Origin: Actinomycetota bacterium
Lineage (GTDB): Bacteria > Actinomycetota > Acidimicrobiia > Acidimicrobiales > RAAP-2
Direction: 5' to 3'
Assembly (NCBI GenBank): GCA_021324355.1
Contig: JAJPJD010000045.1
Location: 1 to 64,000, forward strand
DNA: 64,000 nt
A program made the translations under genes and the position numbers. The notes beneath the pieces were generated by a model. The model made no database searches. It had not been told where the DNA came from and was given only the letters and a program-made list of their open reading frames with translations. Each line of letters begins with the position of its first letter. Position 1 is the stretch's first letter. Of the stretch, positions 33,775-43,057 are shown in pieces.

Positions 33775-35271
33775 GTGCCCGGACCGACGCATCCTTTCGA
33801 GATCGGCGACGCGCTAGCCGCCGCCGTCCTCGGCCGGGCCGAGGCGGCCGGCTGCGAGCAGGCCGAGCTGCGGGTGGAACGCATCCGATCGCAGGCCCTC
33901 GCGCTGCGAGACACCGAGCTGGAGACGGCTGCCGACGACACCGAAGCGGGCGTGGGCATCCGAGTGGTGCGCGATGGGGCCATCGGTTTCGCCGCCACCG
34001 TGGCCACCGACCGCTCCTCGGTCCTCGCCCTGGTCGACCAGGCGCTCGACCTCGCGCGGGTTGCCAGCCGAGCCGCCCGGGAGCGGGTCGTGCTCGCCCC
34101 CGAACCCGGCCACGGCGACATCGAATGGACCTCTCCGCACCGGCGCGATCCGGTCACGGTGCCCCTCGCCGAGAAGCTGGCGATCTTGGGCGACTGGAGT
34201 CGCCGGGTCCTCGCCGCGCCGGGGGTCGACCACGTCTCGGCGGCCGTGCTCGCGGTCAGCGAGGACAAGTACCTGGCGACCCTGGCCGGCACCCGGGCCC
34301 GACAGCACCGGGTGCGGGTCCTCCCGCGCCTCGAAGCGGTGGCGGTCGACGAGGGTGGCGACGTCGAGACCATGCGGACGCTCGCGCCGCCGGCTGGTCG
34401 GGGTTGGGAGTACCTGGAGGGCGACGGGTGGGACTGGGAGGCCGAACTGCACCAGCTCCCTGGGTTCCTCACCGACAAGTTGGCGGCCGCTTCGGTGACG
34501 GCCGGCCGCTACGACCTGGTGATCGCACCAACCAACCTGTGGCTGACCATTCACGAGTCGATCGGCCATGCCACCGAGCTCGACCGGGCCCTCGGGTACG
34601 AGGCCGCATACGCCGGCACCTCCTTCGCCACCCCTGACAAGCTCGGGAGCCTCGCCTACGGTTCGACTGCGCTCAACGTGACCGGTGACCGGACCACCCC
34701 CCACGGCCTCGCCACCGTGGCGGTCGACGACGAGGGGGTGCCAGCGCAGCGATTCGAACTGGTTTCCCAGGGCATCCTGGTTGGCTACCAGCTCGACCGG
34801 ATCGTCGCCGGTGCCGCCGGAGCGGCGCGTTCCAACGGCTGCGCCTTCGCCGACTCGCCCCTGCACGTCCCGATCCAGCGGATGGCCAATGTGTCGCTGG
34901 CCGCCGACCCGGCCGGGCCGTCCACTGAGGAGCTGATCGCGCGGGTCGATCGCGGGATCTACATCGAGGGCGACAAGAGCTGGTCGATTGACATGCAGCG
35001 CTACAACTTCCAGTTCACCGGGCAACGCTTCTTCGCCATCCGTGGTGGCCAGCTGGCCGAGCCGCTCCGCGATGTCGCCTACCAGGCCACCACCACCGAG
35101 TTCTGGGGGGCGATGGAGGCAGTCGGAGGTCCCTCCACCTACCTGCTCGGTGGGGCGTTCAACTGTGGCAAGGGCCAGCCTGGTCAGGTCGCACCGGTGA
35201 GCCACGGCTGCCCCAGCGTCTTGGTGCGCGACGTCCGGGTCCTCAACACAAAGGAGGAGTCGGGCCGGTGA
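33775..35271 (+). CDS. tldD: TldD-family metalloprotease subunit
   Basis: 498 residues from a GTG; TAGTGT seven bases upstream would suit a leaderless start. The metal motif HESIGH (His 260, Glu 261, His 265) is the HExxxH of TldD, followed by GYEAAYAGTSFATPDKLGS. The C-terminal region carries GVPAQRFELVSQGILVGY and SNGCAFADSP. TldD pairs with TldE to trim unfolded peptides and is often used in maturing ribosomal peptides. It overlaps tldE by 4 bases (GTGA). No precursor-peptide gene was recognised nearby. Confidence 0.95.
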   Translation: MPGPTHPFEIGDALAAAVLGRAEAAGCEQAELRVERIRSQALALRDTELETAADDTEAGVGIRVVRDGAIGFAATVATDRSSVLALVDQALDLARVASRAARERVVLAPEPGHGDIEWTSPHRRDPVTVPLAEKLAILGDWSRRVLAAPGVDHVSAAVLAVSEDKYLATLAGTRARQHRVRVLPRLEAVAVDEGGDVETMRTLAPPAGRGWEYLEGDGWDWEAELHQLPGFLTDKLAAASVTAGRYDLVIAPTNLWLTIHESIGHATELDRALGYEAAYAGTSFATPDKLGSLAYGSTALNVTGDRTTPHGLATVAVDDEGVPAQRFELVSQGILVGYQLDRIVAGAAGAARSNGCAFADSPLHVPIQRMANVSLAADPAGPSTEELIARVDRGIYIEGDKSWSIDMQRYNFQFTGQRFFAIRGGQLAEPLRDVAYQATTTEFWGAMEAVGGPSTYLLGGAFNCGKGQPGQVAPVSHGCPSVLVRDVRVLNTKEESGR

Positions 35272-36650
35272 GCCTGCCCTCAGCCCACGAGGTCGTCGAG
35301 CGGGTACTCGATGCCAGTCGCGCTGAGCCGACGGTGGTGATCGTCGAGGACTCTGACCAGAGCGAAGTGCGCTTCGCCCGCAACACCACCACCACCAACG
35401 GGCGGCGCCGGGACCGGCGGGTGGTCGTGGTCCGGGTGTGCCCGGTCGACGGTGGCGTCGCTGCCGGGGTCGCCATTGGCAGCGGCGACGTCGACCCCGC
35501 CGAGATGGTGGCGGCCGCGACCGCCGACGCGCAGAGCTCGCCGCCCAGTCCCGACGCCGCCCCGCTGGTCGACGGCACCGTCGACCAGGACTTCGACGCC
35601 GAGCCGGGCCAGGCTGACCTCTCCGCCTTCGAACCGATCCTCGACCGGCTCGGCGCCGCCTTCGATGCCGCCGCGGCATCGGCCCGGGTCCTCTCCGGGT
35701 TCGTCGAGCACCAGCTGGACACCACCTACCTGGGCAGCTCGACCGGGCTTCGGCGGCGTCATGTCCAGCCCACCGCCATCGTCCAACTGGTGGCCCGCTC
35801 GGCCGATGGGACCGGCTCGGCGTGGGCGGCCGACGCCGGGGCAGACCCGGCGGCGCTCGACGTCGATGCCCTCGACGCCGCGGTGACCGCTCGGCTGGGG
35901 TGGGCACAACGACGGCTCAGCATCCCGGCCGGCCGCTACGAGGTCGTGCTGCCTCCCGACGCGGTGGCCGACTTCATGATCGAGCTGGTCAACGCCGCCA
36001 ACGGCCAGGATGCCGAAGAGGGGCGCACCGTGTTCTCGGCTCCGGGCGGCGGAACCAGGATCGGCGAACAGCTGAGCGCCCTCCCCTTCCACCTCTACAG
36101 CGACCCCGGTGCCGCCGGGCTCGAGTGCGCGCCCTTCCTGGCGGTGGCCGCATCCTCGGCCGAGGCCTCCGTCTTCGACAACGGGGTCGAGCTGGGACCA
36201 ACGGACTGGGTGGCCGACGGCCGGCTGGCCAACCTCCGGTACCACCGGGCCGGTGCCGCCCGGTCTGGCGCCCGCTTCGCCCCGCCGGTGGACAACCTGC
36301 TCCTCGAGCTCGACGGCGCCGCCGGCACCACCGACGACCTCGTGGCGCACCTCGACCGAGGCCTGCTGCTCACCTGCCTGTGGTACATCCGGGAGGTCGA
36401 CCCCAAGACCCTGCTGCTCACCGGGCTGACCCGGGACGGCGTCTACCTGGTCGAGCGGGGCGAGGTGGTCGGAGCGGTGAACAACTGCCGCTTCAACGAG
36501 AGCCCGGTTGACCTGCTCGGCCGGGTCGACGAGGTTGGCACCAGCCGGCGGGCCCTCGGACGGGAGTTCGGCGAGTGGCTGTGTCGGACCCAGATGCCGC
36601 CACTCAGAGTGCACGAGTTCAACATGAGCTCGACCAGCGAGGCCAGCTGA
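35268..36650 (+). CDS. tldE: TldE/PmbA-family partner protein
   Basis: 460 residues from the GTG overlapping the tldD stop. Same fold as TldD but lacking HExxxH, as normal for TldE. Recognisable parts: FVEHQLDTTYLGSSTGLRRRH (~143-163), RYEVVLPPDAVADFMIEL (~217), NCRFNESPVDLL near the end. It forms a heterodimer with TldD and shapes the substrate channel. The operon ends here; 198 non-coding bases follow. Confidence 0.93.
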   Translation: MSLPSAHEVVERVLDASRAEPTVVIVEDSDQSEVRFARNTTTTNGRRRDRRVVVVRVCPVDGGVAAGVAIGSGDVDPAEMVAAATADAQSSPPSPDAAPLVDGTVDQDFDAEPGQADLSAFEPILDRLGAAFDAAAASARVLSGFVEHQLDTTYLGSSTGLRRRHVQPTAIVQLVARSADGTGSAWAADAGADPAALDVDALDAAVTARLGWAQRRLSIPAGRYEVVLPPDAVADFMIELVNAANGQDAEEGRTVFSAPGGGTRIGEQLSALPFHLYSDPGAAGLECAPFLAVAASSAEASVFDNGVELGPTDWVADGRLANLRYHRAGAARSGARFAPPVDNLLLELDGAAGTTDDLVAHLDRGLLLTCLWYIREVDPKTLLLTGLTRDGVYLVERGEVVGAVNNCRFNESPVDLLGRVDEVGTSRRALGREFGEWLCRTQMPPLRVHEFNMSSTSEAS

Positions 36651-36848
36651 AGGGGACTGTTCCGGTTACCTGCGGGTCAGTGGTCCCCCATTCACCTCTC
36701 TGCGTGGCCGTAGAATTCGTTCACGGTTGCACGGCAGCACCTCCGGCCGCCCTGGCGGCGGCGGGCCGTTGGTCCGCCTCGGTCGGAGCGCCCCGATCGC
36801 TGGGGGCTCGGAACGGTCTCCGCGCCCACCCGCTGGCTGGCAATCGGC

Positions 36849-39173
36849 GTGCTCGTCCTCGGGTCGGCGGCCTCGGTGCTGGGCGCGCTCCAGTGGCGCA
36901 GCTACGTGACCGGCCAGCAGCGCCGTCAGGTCACCACCACGGTCGCGACCACCACGGCGTCGCTCACCGGCGCCGTGCAACGGGACGAGGACCTGGTGGA
37001 AGCGCTCGGTGGCCTGGTCGCGACCGGCGCTCCGGTCACCAACCCCGAGCTCCAGCAGCTGTTCGCCTCGGTGCCGGCGACCGCCGACGCCGGGGTGATC
37101 GGGATGGGCTACATCGTGCGGGTCCCGGCCGCCCAGCTGGACCAGTTCCAGTCCCAGTTGCGGGCCGACCCGCCGCTCGGGATCCGGCCACGGGTCGAGC
37201 TGGCATCGGCCGACGGCGGGCGGCCGTTCGCCTGCCTGGTGCGCGACGCGGTGGCCAGCCCGGCCGGTGCCCGGTACCTGTCCGACGCCGGCATGGCCCA
37301 GGAGCTGCAGTCGCTCGCCAGCCAGCACGACTACTGCCAGGGGTCTTCGGCGGCCATCCTGGCGCGCGCCGCCACGACCGGCCGGCTCATGGTCGCCGAC
37401 CTGCACCCCGGCCTGCAGCGGAACCTGGACCTGCCGGTGGCCAACGAGCTCTTCGACCTGGTCCTGCCGGTGTACCGCCCCGGGGTGCCCCTGCACAACG
37501 CCACCCAGCGCACGGCGGCCCTCCTCGGCTGGGTCGACGGCCTGTACTCGAGCGTCCCGATCTTGCAGCCGGTCATGGCAGGGACAACCGACCTCGCGGT
37601 CAAGCTCTCCTACGTGGAGGGGCGGCGCCCGGTCCTCGTGGCGGCGGCCGGCGGCCAGCGCAGCGGGGCCTGGACCCACACAGTCGTTCTGGTCGCAGGA
37701 GAGCCGTGGCAGGCCACGATCTCGGTGGTCCCGAGCGTCGCCTCCGCCACCGTCCAGGGGATCGGCGTCCTGGCCGACCTGTTGGCGATCGTGCTGCTGG
37801 TCGCCTTCATCATCTCGCTCTTCCGGTCGCGCCAGAAGGCGTTCGCATCCATGGAGCGGACCAACGCCGAGCTGGAGCATCGGGCCCTCCACGATCCTTT
37901 GACCGGGCTGCCAAACCGCGAGCTCATCGTGCAGCACGCTCGCAGGATGCTGGCCGATCAGAACGGCGCGGCGGCCGTGATGGTCGATCTGGACGGGTTC
38001 GCCGGAGTCAACGACACCTACGGCCACCGGGTCGGCGACGAGGTCTTGCGGGCCGTGGCCCGCCGCCTCGAGGACGAGACCGGGACCGACGGCCTGCTCG
38101 GCCGGATCGGCGGCGACGAGTTCGTCGTGCTGGACGGCAGCCGCTCGCCGGGCACGCTGGCCGAGCGGCTGCTCGATCGCCTCGCCGCTCCCTTCGAGCT
38201 GCCTGGCGTCCCGGGCGAGCTGCGACTCAGTGCCTCGGTCGGGGTGGCGACCAGCGAAGGGGGCGACGCCGAAGGCCTGCTGCGCGACGCCCACATCGCC
38301 CTGAACCAGGCCAAGCGGGCCGGCCGCCATCGCTTCGCGACCTTCGAGCCGACAATGCACGCCGCTGCCAGCGAGAAGCTGGCGATGACCAGCGAGCTCC
38401 GAGCCGCCCTCGACCACGACCAGTTCTTCCTCCTCTACCAGCCGGTCTTCCGGCTGGCCGATTCCCGGCCGATCGCGGTCGAGGCGCTGCTGCGATGGCG
38501 ACACCCGGTGCGAGGGGTGGTCCCTCCGCTCGACTTCATCCCGCTCCTGGAGGAGACCGGGCTGATCGCCGAGGTCGGTCGGGAAGTGCTCCGGCAGGCC
38601 TGCGAACAGGCGAGCGAGTGGGGGCGGCGGGGACTGCCCATCTTGGTCTCGGTCAACGTCTCGGCCATCCAGCTGGAGTCGGAGCAGTTCTGCTCGGACG
38701 TGGCCGCGATCCTGCGGCGCAGCGGCATCGACCCGTCCCGGCTGGTCATCGAGATCACCGAGTCGGCGCTCATGCGCGATGCCCCCAACGCGGTCGACCG
38801 GCTGGCCGATCTCAAGGCGCTGGGCGTCCGTCTGGCCATCGACGACTTCGGGACCGGGTACTCCTCACTCGCCTACCTGCGCCAGTTCCCGGTCGACATC
38901 GTGAAGATCGACCGCTCCTTCATCTCGGCCATGACCGGCTCGGCCACCGGGCTGGCGCTGGTCCGGGCCATGCTGGAGCTGGGCCGGGCTCTCGGTCTCC
39001 AGACGGTGGCCGAAGGGATCGAGCAGGCGGCGGAGCTCAAGGTCCTCACAGCCGAGCAGTGCCGGCTCGGCCAGGGCTACCTCCTGGCCCGGCCACTGGA
39101 GGCCAGCCAGGTCGAGCTCTTCTTCGACAACGCCACGCCGGTCTCGCTCCCCCAGGTTCTGGCCCCGTCCTGA
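36849..39173 (+). CDS. CHASE-GGDEF-EAL cyclic-di-GMP signalling protein
   Basis: 774 residues from the first in-frame start, a GTG. This start clips the first membrane helix: codons just upstream (TRWLAIG) read naturally into LVLGSAASVLGALQW, and the frame stays open to 36714 without another ATG/GTG/TTG. An extracytoplasmic CHASE-like sensor (~45-290) is followed by a helix (~298-318), a GGDEF domain with intact IGGDEF (~418) and an EAL domain with EALLRWRHP, IEITESAL, IDDFGTGYSSLAYL and KIDRSFI. Both the cyclase and phosphodiesterase signatures look complete. Possible roles: surface attachment or stress response to a small extracellular ligand. Confidence 0.92.
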   Translation: MLVLGSAASVLGALQWRSYVTGQQRRQVTTTVATTTASLTGAVQRDEDLVEALGGLVATGAPVTNPELQQLFASVPATADAGVIGMGYIVRVPAAQLDQFQSQLRADPPLGIRPRVELASADGGRPFACLVRDAVASPAGARYLSDAGMAQELQSLASQHDYCQGSSAAILARAATTGRLMVADLHPGLQRNLDLPVANELFDLVLPVYRPGVPLHNATQRTAALLGWVDGLYSSVPILQPVMAGTTDLAVKLSYVEGRRPVLVAAAGGQRSGAWTHTVVLVAGEPWQATISVVPSVASATVQGIGVLADLLAIVLLVAFIISLFRSRQKAFASMERTNAELEHRALHDPLTGLPNRELIVQHARRMLADQNGAAAVMVDLDGFAGVNDTYGHRVGDEVLRAVARRLEDETGTDGLLGRIGGDEFVVLDGSRSPGTLAERLLDRLAAPFELPGVPGELRLSASVGVATSEGGDAEGLLRDAHIALNQAKRAGRHRFATFEPTMHAAASEKLAMTSELRAALDHDQFFLLYQPVFRLADSRPIAVEALLRWRHPVRGVVPPLDFIPLLEETGLIAEVGREVLRQACEQASEWGRRGLPILVSVNVSAIQLESEQFCSDVAAILRRSGIDPSRLVIEITESALMRDAPNAVDRLADLKALGVRLAIDDFGTGYSSLAYLRQFPVDIVKIDRSFISAMTGSATGLALVRAMLELGRALGLQTVAEGIEQAAELKVLTAEQCRLGQGYLLARPLEASQVELFFDNATPVSLPQVLAPS

Positions 39174-39184
39174 GGGCCCCACCG

Positions 39185-40255
39185 ATGAGCCACAATGGCC
39201 GGGTGGCTCGCGAGCTCTCCGTGGCCGCCACCTCGCGCCGGGAACGTAGAGGACCGTGGCGACCAGGACCCTTCGACCGCTCGGTTGCCGAACTGGAGGA
39301 ACTGCTCGAGGGCGAACCCCCCTACCGCCTGACTCAGCTCCTCGACGGCCTCCGGCGCCGCTCGGCCTGGGTCACAGAGCTCACCGAGCTCCCACGGGCC
39401 CTCCGGGACCGGCTCGCCGAGCCGTGTGCGCCGGGGCTGACGCCCCTCGAGCGGCGCTCGGCCGATCGCGGCGCCACCCTCAAATGGGTCTTTGCCACCT
39501 CCGATGGAGCACGGGTGGAGACCGTCCTCATGGCCTATCCGCGGCGGACCACGGTCTGTGTCTCGACCCAGGCTGGGTGCGCCATGGGATGCCCGTTCTG
39601 CGCTACCGGCCAGGGGGGCTTCGTCCGCCACTTGACCAGCGGAGAAATCCTCGAGCAGGTGGCATGGGCCAGACGGGAGCGACCGGTGACCCACGTGGTG
39701 ATGATGGGCATGGGGGAGCCGCTCGCCAACTACGGCCGGACCGTGAGCGCCCTGCGCCGGCTCCACCAGGAACTCGGAATCTCTGCCCGCCGACTCACCG
39801 TCTCGACTGTCGGGATCGTGCCGGGCATCCGCCGCCTGGCAGCCGAAGACCTGCCGGTCAACCTGGCCGTCTCCCTGCATGCAGCCAACGACGCGCTCCG
39901 GGACCGGCTGGTGCCGATCAACCGGCGCTGGCCACTCAGCGCCCTGGCCGAAGCGTGCGCCGAGTGGACCGCCCGCACCAGGCGCCGCCTCTCCTTGGAG
40001 TGGGCGGTGATCGCGGGCGTGAACGACCGACCGTCCGACGCCCAGGAGCTGGCTCGATTCGCCCACCCGCTGCGGGCCCACGTGAACTTGATCCCGCTCA
40101 ATGAGACCCCGGGGTTCCGCCCGACCGCTCCGGGCCTCGCCGAACGGTTTGCGGCGCTGCTCGCGCCGCTCGGGGTCAACGCCACCGTCCGCGAGACCCG
40201 GGGACGGCAGATCGCCGCAGCGTGCGGGCAGCTGGCTGGCCAGCCGACTGGCTAG
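39185..40255 (+). CDS. rlmN: 23S rRNA/tRNA adenine-C2 methyltransferase RlmN
   Basis: 356 residues. Radical-SAM motif CAMGCPFC (Cys 132, 136, 139), MMGMGEPLANY, STVGIVPGI, LAVSLHAAND, WAVIAGVND, and NLIPLNET near the end are RlmN hallmarks. The N-terminal helical domain has PYRLTQLLDGL. It methylates C2 of A2503 in 23S rRNA and A37 in some tRNAs (family knowledge). The start ATG lies 11 bases after the GGDEF-EAL stop. Its stop codon overlaps the convergent dehydrogenase stop in a CTAG palindrome. Confidence 0.96.
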   Translation: MSHNGRVARELSVAATSRRERRGPWRPGPFDRSVAELEELLEGEPPYRLTQLLDGLRRRSAWVTELTELPRALRDRLAEPCAPGLTPLERRSADRGATLKWVFATSDGARVETVLMAYPRRTTVCVSTQAGCAMGCPFCATGQGGFVRHLTSGEILEQVAWARRERPVTHVVMMGMGEPLANYGRTVSALRRLHQELGISARRLTVSTVGIVPGIRRLAAEDLPVNLAVSLHAANDALRDRLVPINRRWPLSALAEACAEWTARTRRRLSLEWAVIAGVNDRPSDAQELARFAHPLRAHVNLIPLNETPGFRPTAPGLAERFAALLAPLGVNATVRETRGRQIAAACGQLAGQPTG

Positions 40256-41463
40256 CTCCGGGGCACGTCCTTCCAGGGAAGGTCCTTGTCGGCGCGGGGC
40301 TCGCCCGGCAGGCCGAGAACCCGCTCCCCGAGGATGTTCTTCATCACTTCCGAGGTGCCGCCCTCGATCGAGTTGGCCCGGGTACGCAGGAACTGTTTGT
40401 GCACGTCGGGCCCGCCCATCCCAACACCGCTCGGGCGAACCTTCGGGTAGTTGGACGAGTGCAGTATTCTCTCTGCTCCGAGCAGGTCCACCGAGAGCGA
40501 GGAGATCTGCTTGTTGAGCTCTGCGAACGCGAGCTTGCCCACCGATCCCTCCGGACCCGGGGTCCCTTTGCGGCGCAGGTCGGCGGCGCGCTGGTTGGTG
40601 AGCCGGTTCGCCTCGCTGGCCACCCACAGCTGCATGAGGCGGTCCCGTAGTGCCCGCGCGTGCGGCGAGGAGTCGCCGGCCCACCGACGCCGGTAGAGAT
40701 CGACCGCGACATCGATCGGCCCGCTGCCCCGGCGTGAGGAGACACCGCCGCCGATCGACACCCGCTCGTTCATGAGGGTGGTGATCGCGACCCGCCAGCC
40801 CTCGCCCTCGCCGCCCAGCCGATCCTTGTCGGAGACCCGGGCGTCGGCGAAGAAGACCTCGTTGAACTCTGCCTCCCCCGTCATCTGGTACAGCGGCCTG
40901 ACCTCGACACCGGGAGCATGCATGTCGATGAGGAAGCAGGTGATCCCCTGGTGCTTAGGAACCTCGGGGTTGGTCCGGGCCAGCAGCAGGCCCTTGGCGG
41001 CCAGGTGAGCGACCGTCGTCCAAACCTTCTGGCCGTTCACGACCCACTCGTCGCCGTCACGCTCGGCCCTGGTGGAGAGGCTGGCCACGTCGGAGCCCGA
41101 GCCGGGCTCGCTGAACAGCTGACACCACACCTCTTCCCCGGTGAACAACGGCCGCAGGTAGCGGCGCTTCTGCTCCTCGGTGCCATGGGTGACGATCGTC
41201 GGTGCCACCATGCCGTAGCCGATGACGTTGCGCATGGCCGCCGAGGGCGCGCCGGCCTCGGCCAGCCGACTGGTCACCCGGACCTGGAGCGCGGGCGCAA
41301 GACCGAGGCCCCCCTCGCCCTCGGGGAAGTGCACCCAGGCCAAACCCCGGTCGAACTGGGCCCCGAGGAAGGTCACCGGGTCGGTCTCTCGCGGCGGGAA
41401 GTCGGCCAGGAGTTCATCGACGAGGCTGTCAACTCGCTCGGTGTCAGTCGCCACTACGGTCAC
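40252..41463 (-). CDS. Acyl-CoA dehydrogenase (FadE type)
   Basis: 403 residues. FAD/substrate signatures: CQLFSEPGSGSDVASLST (~113-130), VNGQKVWTT (~139), the C-terminal helical domain with NILGERVLGLPGEPRADKD, and RANSIEGGTSEVMKNIL near 370. It probably oxidises an acyl-CoA at the alpha-beta bond and passes electrons to ETF. The catalytic Glu position is not certain by eye. Monocistronic here; the chain length it uses cannot be told. Confidence 0.92.
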   Translation of the reverse strand: MTVVATDTERVDSLVDELLADFPPRETDPVTFLGAQFDRGLAWVHFPEGEGGLGLAPALQVRVTSRLAEAGAPSAAMRNVIGYGMVAPTIVTHGTEEQKRRYLRPLFTGEEVWCQLFSEPGSGSDVASLSTRAERDGDEWVVNGQKVWTTVAHLAAKGLLLARTNPEVPKHQGITCFLIDMHAPGVEVRPLYQMTGEAEFNEVFFADARVSDKDRLGGEGEGWRVAITTLMNERVSIGGGVSSRRGSGPIDVAVDLYRRRWAGDSSPHARALRDRLMQLWVASEANRLTNQRAADLRRKGTPGPEGSVGKLAFAELNKQISSLSVDLLGAERILHSSNYPKVRPSGVGMGGPDVHKQFLRTRANSIEGGTSEVMKNILGERVLGLPGEPRADKDLPWKDVPRS

Positions 41464-41504
41464 GGCGTCCCCTTTCCTTCTCCCTCCTACCCTACCCTGA
41501 CGCC

Positions 41505-41942
41505 ATGAGCAGGGCGTTGGCGACGATGGCCCTGGTGGCGGCAGCGGCCACGGCCTGGTGGGAGGGCGGGCTGGGGCGCGACCAGGCCTCGGCTCACGAT
41601 AGCGTCCTCGCCGTCATCGGGCTGGGGTTCCTCGCCACAGCGCTGGCCGGGGTCGGTCGCCAAGCAGTGCCCTCGTCGCAGTGGGTCAAAGGCCCCTTCG
41701 CGCTCCGCCGCCACCTGGCCGACGCAAGGGCAAGCGCGCTCGGAGCCGCCATCTGGACGGTGCTCGTTCTCGCCGTGATCGGCTGGGACCTCAACAGTTT
41801 CGTCCACCAGGAGCACGATCTCCCCACCTTGAGCTCGATCCTCGGCCACCTCACCGCGAGCCAGCCCGGGCGGGCGGTGGTCTTCTTTGGCTGGTTGCTC
41901 CTCGGCGGGGCGATCGCCCTGGGATGGCGACGGCCGCGGTGA
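41505..41942 (+). CDS. Small membrane protein, DUF6186-like
   Basis: 145 residues with four hydrophobic segments: ALATMALVAAAATAWW, SVLAVIGLGFLATALAG, ALGAAIWTVLVLAVIGWDL and VVFFGWLLLGGAIALGW. TACCCT about six bases before the ATG suggests a leaderless promoter. The hydrophilic loop has SSQWVKGPFALRRHLADAR. It overlaps the next small membrane gene. Function unknown. Confidence 0.6.
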   Translation: MSRALATMALVAAAATAWWEGGLGRDQASAHDSVLAVIGLGFLATALAGVGRQAVPSSQWVKGPFALRRHLADARASALGAAIWTVLVLAVIGWDLNSFVHQEHDLPTLSSILGHLTASQPGRAVVFFGWLLLGGAIALGWRRPR

Positions 41943-42133
41943 GTCCGGGCGGGGTGGTCTGGATCGTGCTCGGCGCCGCCCTGGTGGGCTGGGGCACCTT
42001 CTCGGCGATGCGGCCAGGCCTGCCCGGACCCATCGCGCTCATCCGCTGGTTCACCCAGTCCTGGCTGGGCCGGGTCCTCGCCCTGTGCGCGTGGGGCGGC
42101 GCCGGCTGGCACGTGTTCTGTCAGCGGCCCTAG
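41924..42133 (+). CDS. 69-residue membrane protein, partner of the preceding gene
   Basis: From the ATG at 41924 (18 bases before the previous stop ends) or the GTG at 41939. Two hydrophobic segments: GGVVWIVLGAALVGWGTFSA and GRVLALCAWGGAGWHVF, ending FCQRP. Overlap and gene order with 41505-41942 suggest the two small membrane proteins act together. No function is known to me. Confidence 0.55.
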   Translation: MATAAVSPGGVVWIVLGAALVGWGTFSAMRPGLPGPIALIRWFTQSWLGRVLALCAWGGAGWHVFCQRP

Positions 42134-42213
42134 AGGCAAAGGCGTCGCGACCACGCCGACCGCAGGAGTGCTCGACGCGTGGCGCGGCGGCGCCAACCCT
42201 GCCGGCCAGCGAA

Positions 42214-42984
42214 TCAGTGCTCGAGCCAGGCCCGCAAGGCCGGCCGACGGGCTCGATCCCAGCGGTCCTGCCAGCCAATCCACCGCTCGGCCTCCAGCTG
42301 GCGCGCTCGCTCCAGCAGCTGGCCCGCCACCAGGTCGACTCTGCAGGCGGCGCCGTCGGCCGCGTGGCGGAGCCAACCCTGCGCGAGGGCGGCCTCTTGG
42401 AGCCCATCCAGCGCCAGCCGAAGCTTGGCCAATGCCTCGGCGAATCGACGACCGGCCGGCTCGAGCTCGGCGCCGTGCCGGGCACGGTCGATGCGGACGG
42501 CGAGCTGGCGGCGCTGCTCGTCGCCCGGCACGCAATCGATCGTTCGAACGAGCCTCCGCAATGCCCGCCACTGCTTGCCGACCCGCTCGTCGAGGTGTCG
42601 GGGCGCGAGATAGGGCCGCCGAAGGTCCTGCACCATCCGCTCGTAGCGGGCCGACTCGACCAAGGCGACGAGCCGGCGGTGGGCGCGAGCCCGCTCGGCC
42701 GCCAGCTCGGCCAACAGCTCCGCCTTGCCCGCTTCGTCCCTTTGGTCCAGCCGCTGCGCCGCGACCCAGCACCCCAGGCCGTCGGCGTCCACTACGTCGC
42801 CGATCACCTGCTCGAGGACGCGCAACTCCCGCCGGACGAGCCACACCCAGTCCCGGTCGAACCGGCCCGCAGAGAGCGCCAGGCGGGCCCGGAGCCGGCG
42901 AACCTCAAGGCGGGCGGCGCGAGCGCCAGCCGTGTCCAGTTCGTGGTGGCGATGGGCCAGACGAGTCAGCGCCGAGGACATCAT
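42214..42984 (-). CDS. CHAD-domain protein (polyphosphate-binding type)
   Basis: 256 residues from the Met-Met at 42984; longer starts would run into the upstream SDR. Helical and strongly basic. CHAD-type helices with spaced Arg/His are clear: EVRRLRARLALSAGRFDRDW, then RRELRVLEQVIGDVVDADG, and later GRRFAEALAKLRLALDGLQEAAL. CHAD domains bind inorganic polyphosphate through these basic faces. No CYTH domain, polyphosphate kinase or Nudix gene is adjacent. It follows the SDR gene on the same strand. Confidence 0.75.
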   Translation of the reverse strand: MMSSALTRLAHRHHELDTAGARAARLEVRRLRARLALSAGRFDRDWVWLVRRELRVLEQVIGDVVDADGLGCWVAAQRLDQRDEAGKAELLAELAAERARAHRRLVALVESARYERMVQDLRRPYLAPRHLDERVGKQWRALRRLVRTIDCVPGDEQRRQLAVRIDRARHGAELEPAGRRFAEALAKLRLALDGLQEAALAQGWLRHAADGAACRVDLVAGQLLERARQLEAERWIGWQDRWDRARRPALRAWLEH

Positions 42985-43057
42985 GGCGCCGACCGGCCCG
43001 GGCTCAGCCGGCTCACCGAGAGACGGAACCGCCGTGCCGACCCCCCCAGATGGCCCA

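Noticed and set aside
33814-35907. 697-residue minus-strand open frame opposite tldD
   Set aside because: Highly Arg/Gly/Pro-rich with no family motif; it mirrors the codon bias of the real tldD/tldE genes.
35280-36614. 444-residue minus-strand open frame opposite tldE
   Set aside because: Antisense shadow; TldE motifs are on the plus strand.
36666-38504. 612-residue minus-strand open frame opposite the GGDEF-EAL gene
   Set aside because: Low-complexity His/Arg/Gly-rich composition; the plus strand encodes intact CHASE and GGDEF domains.
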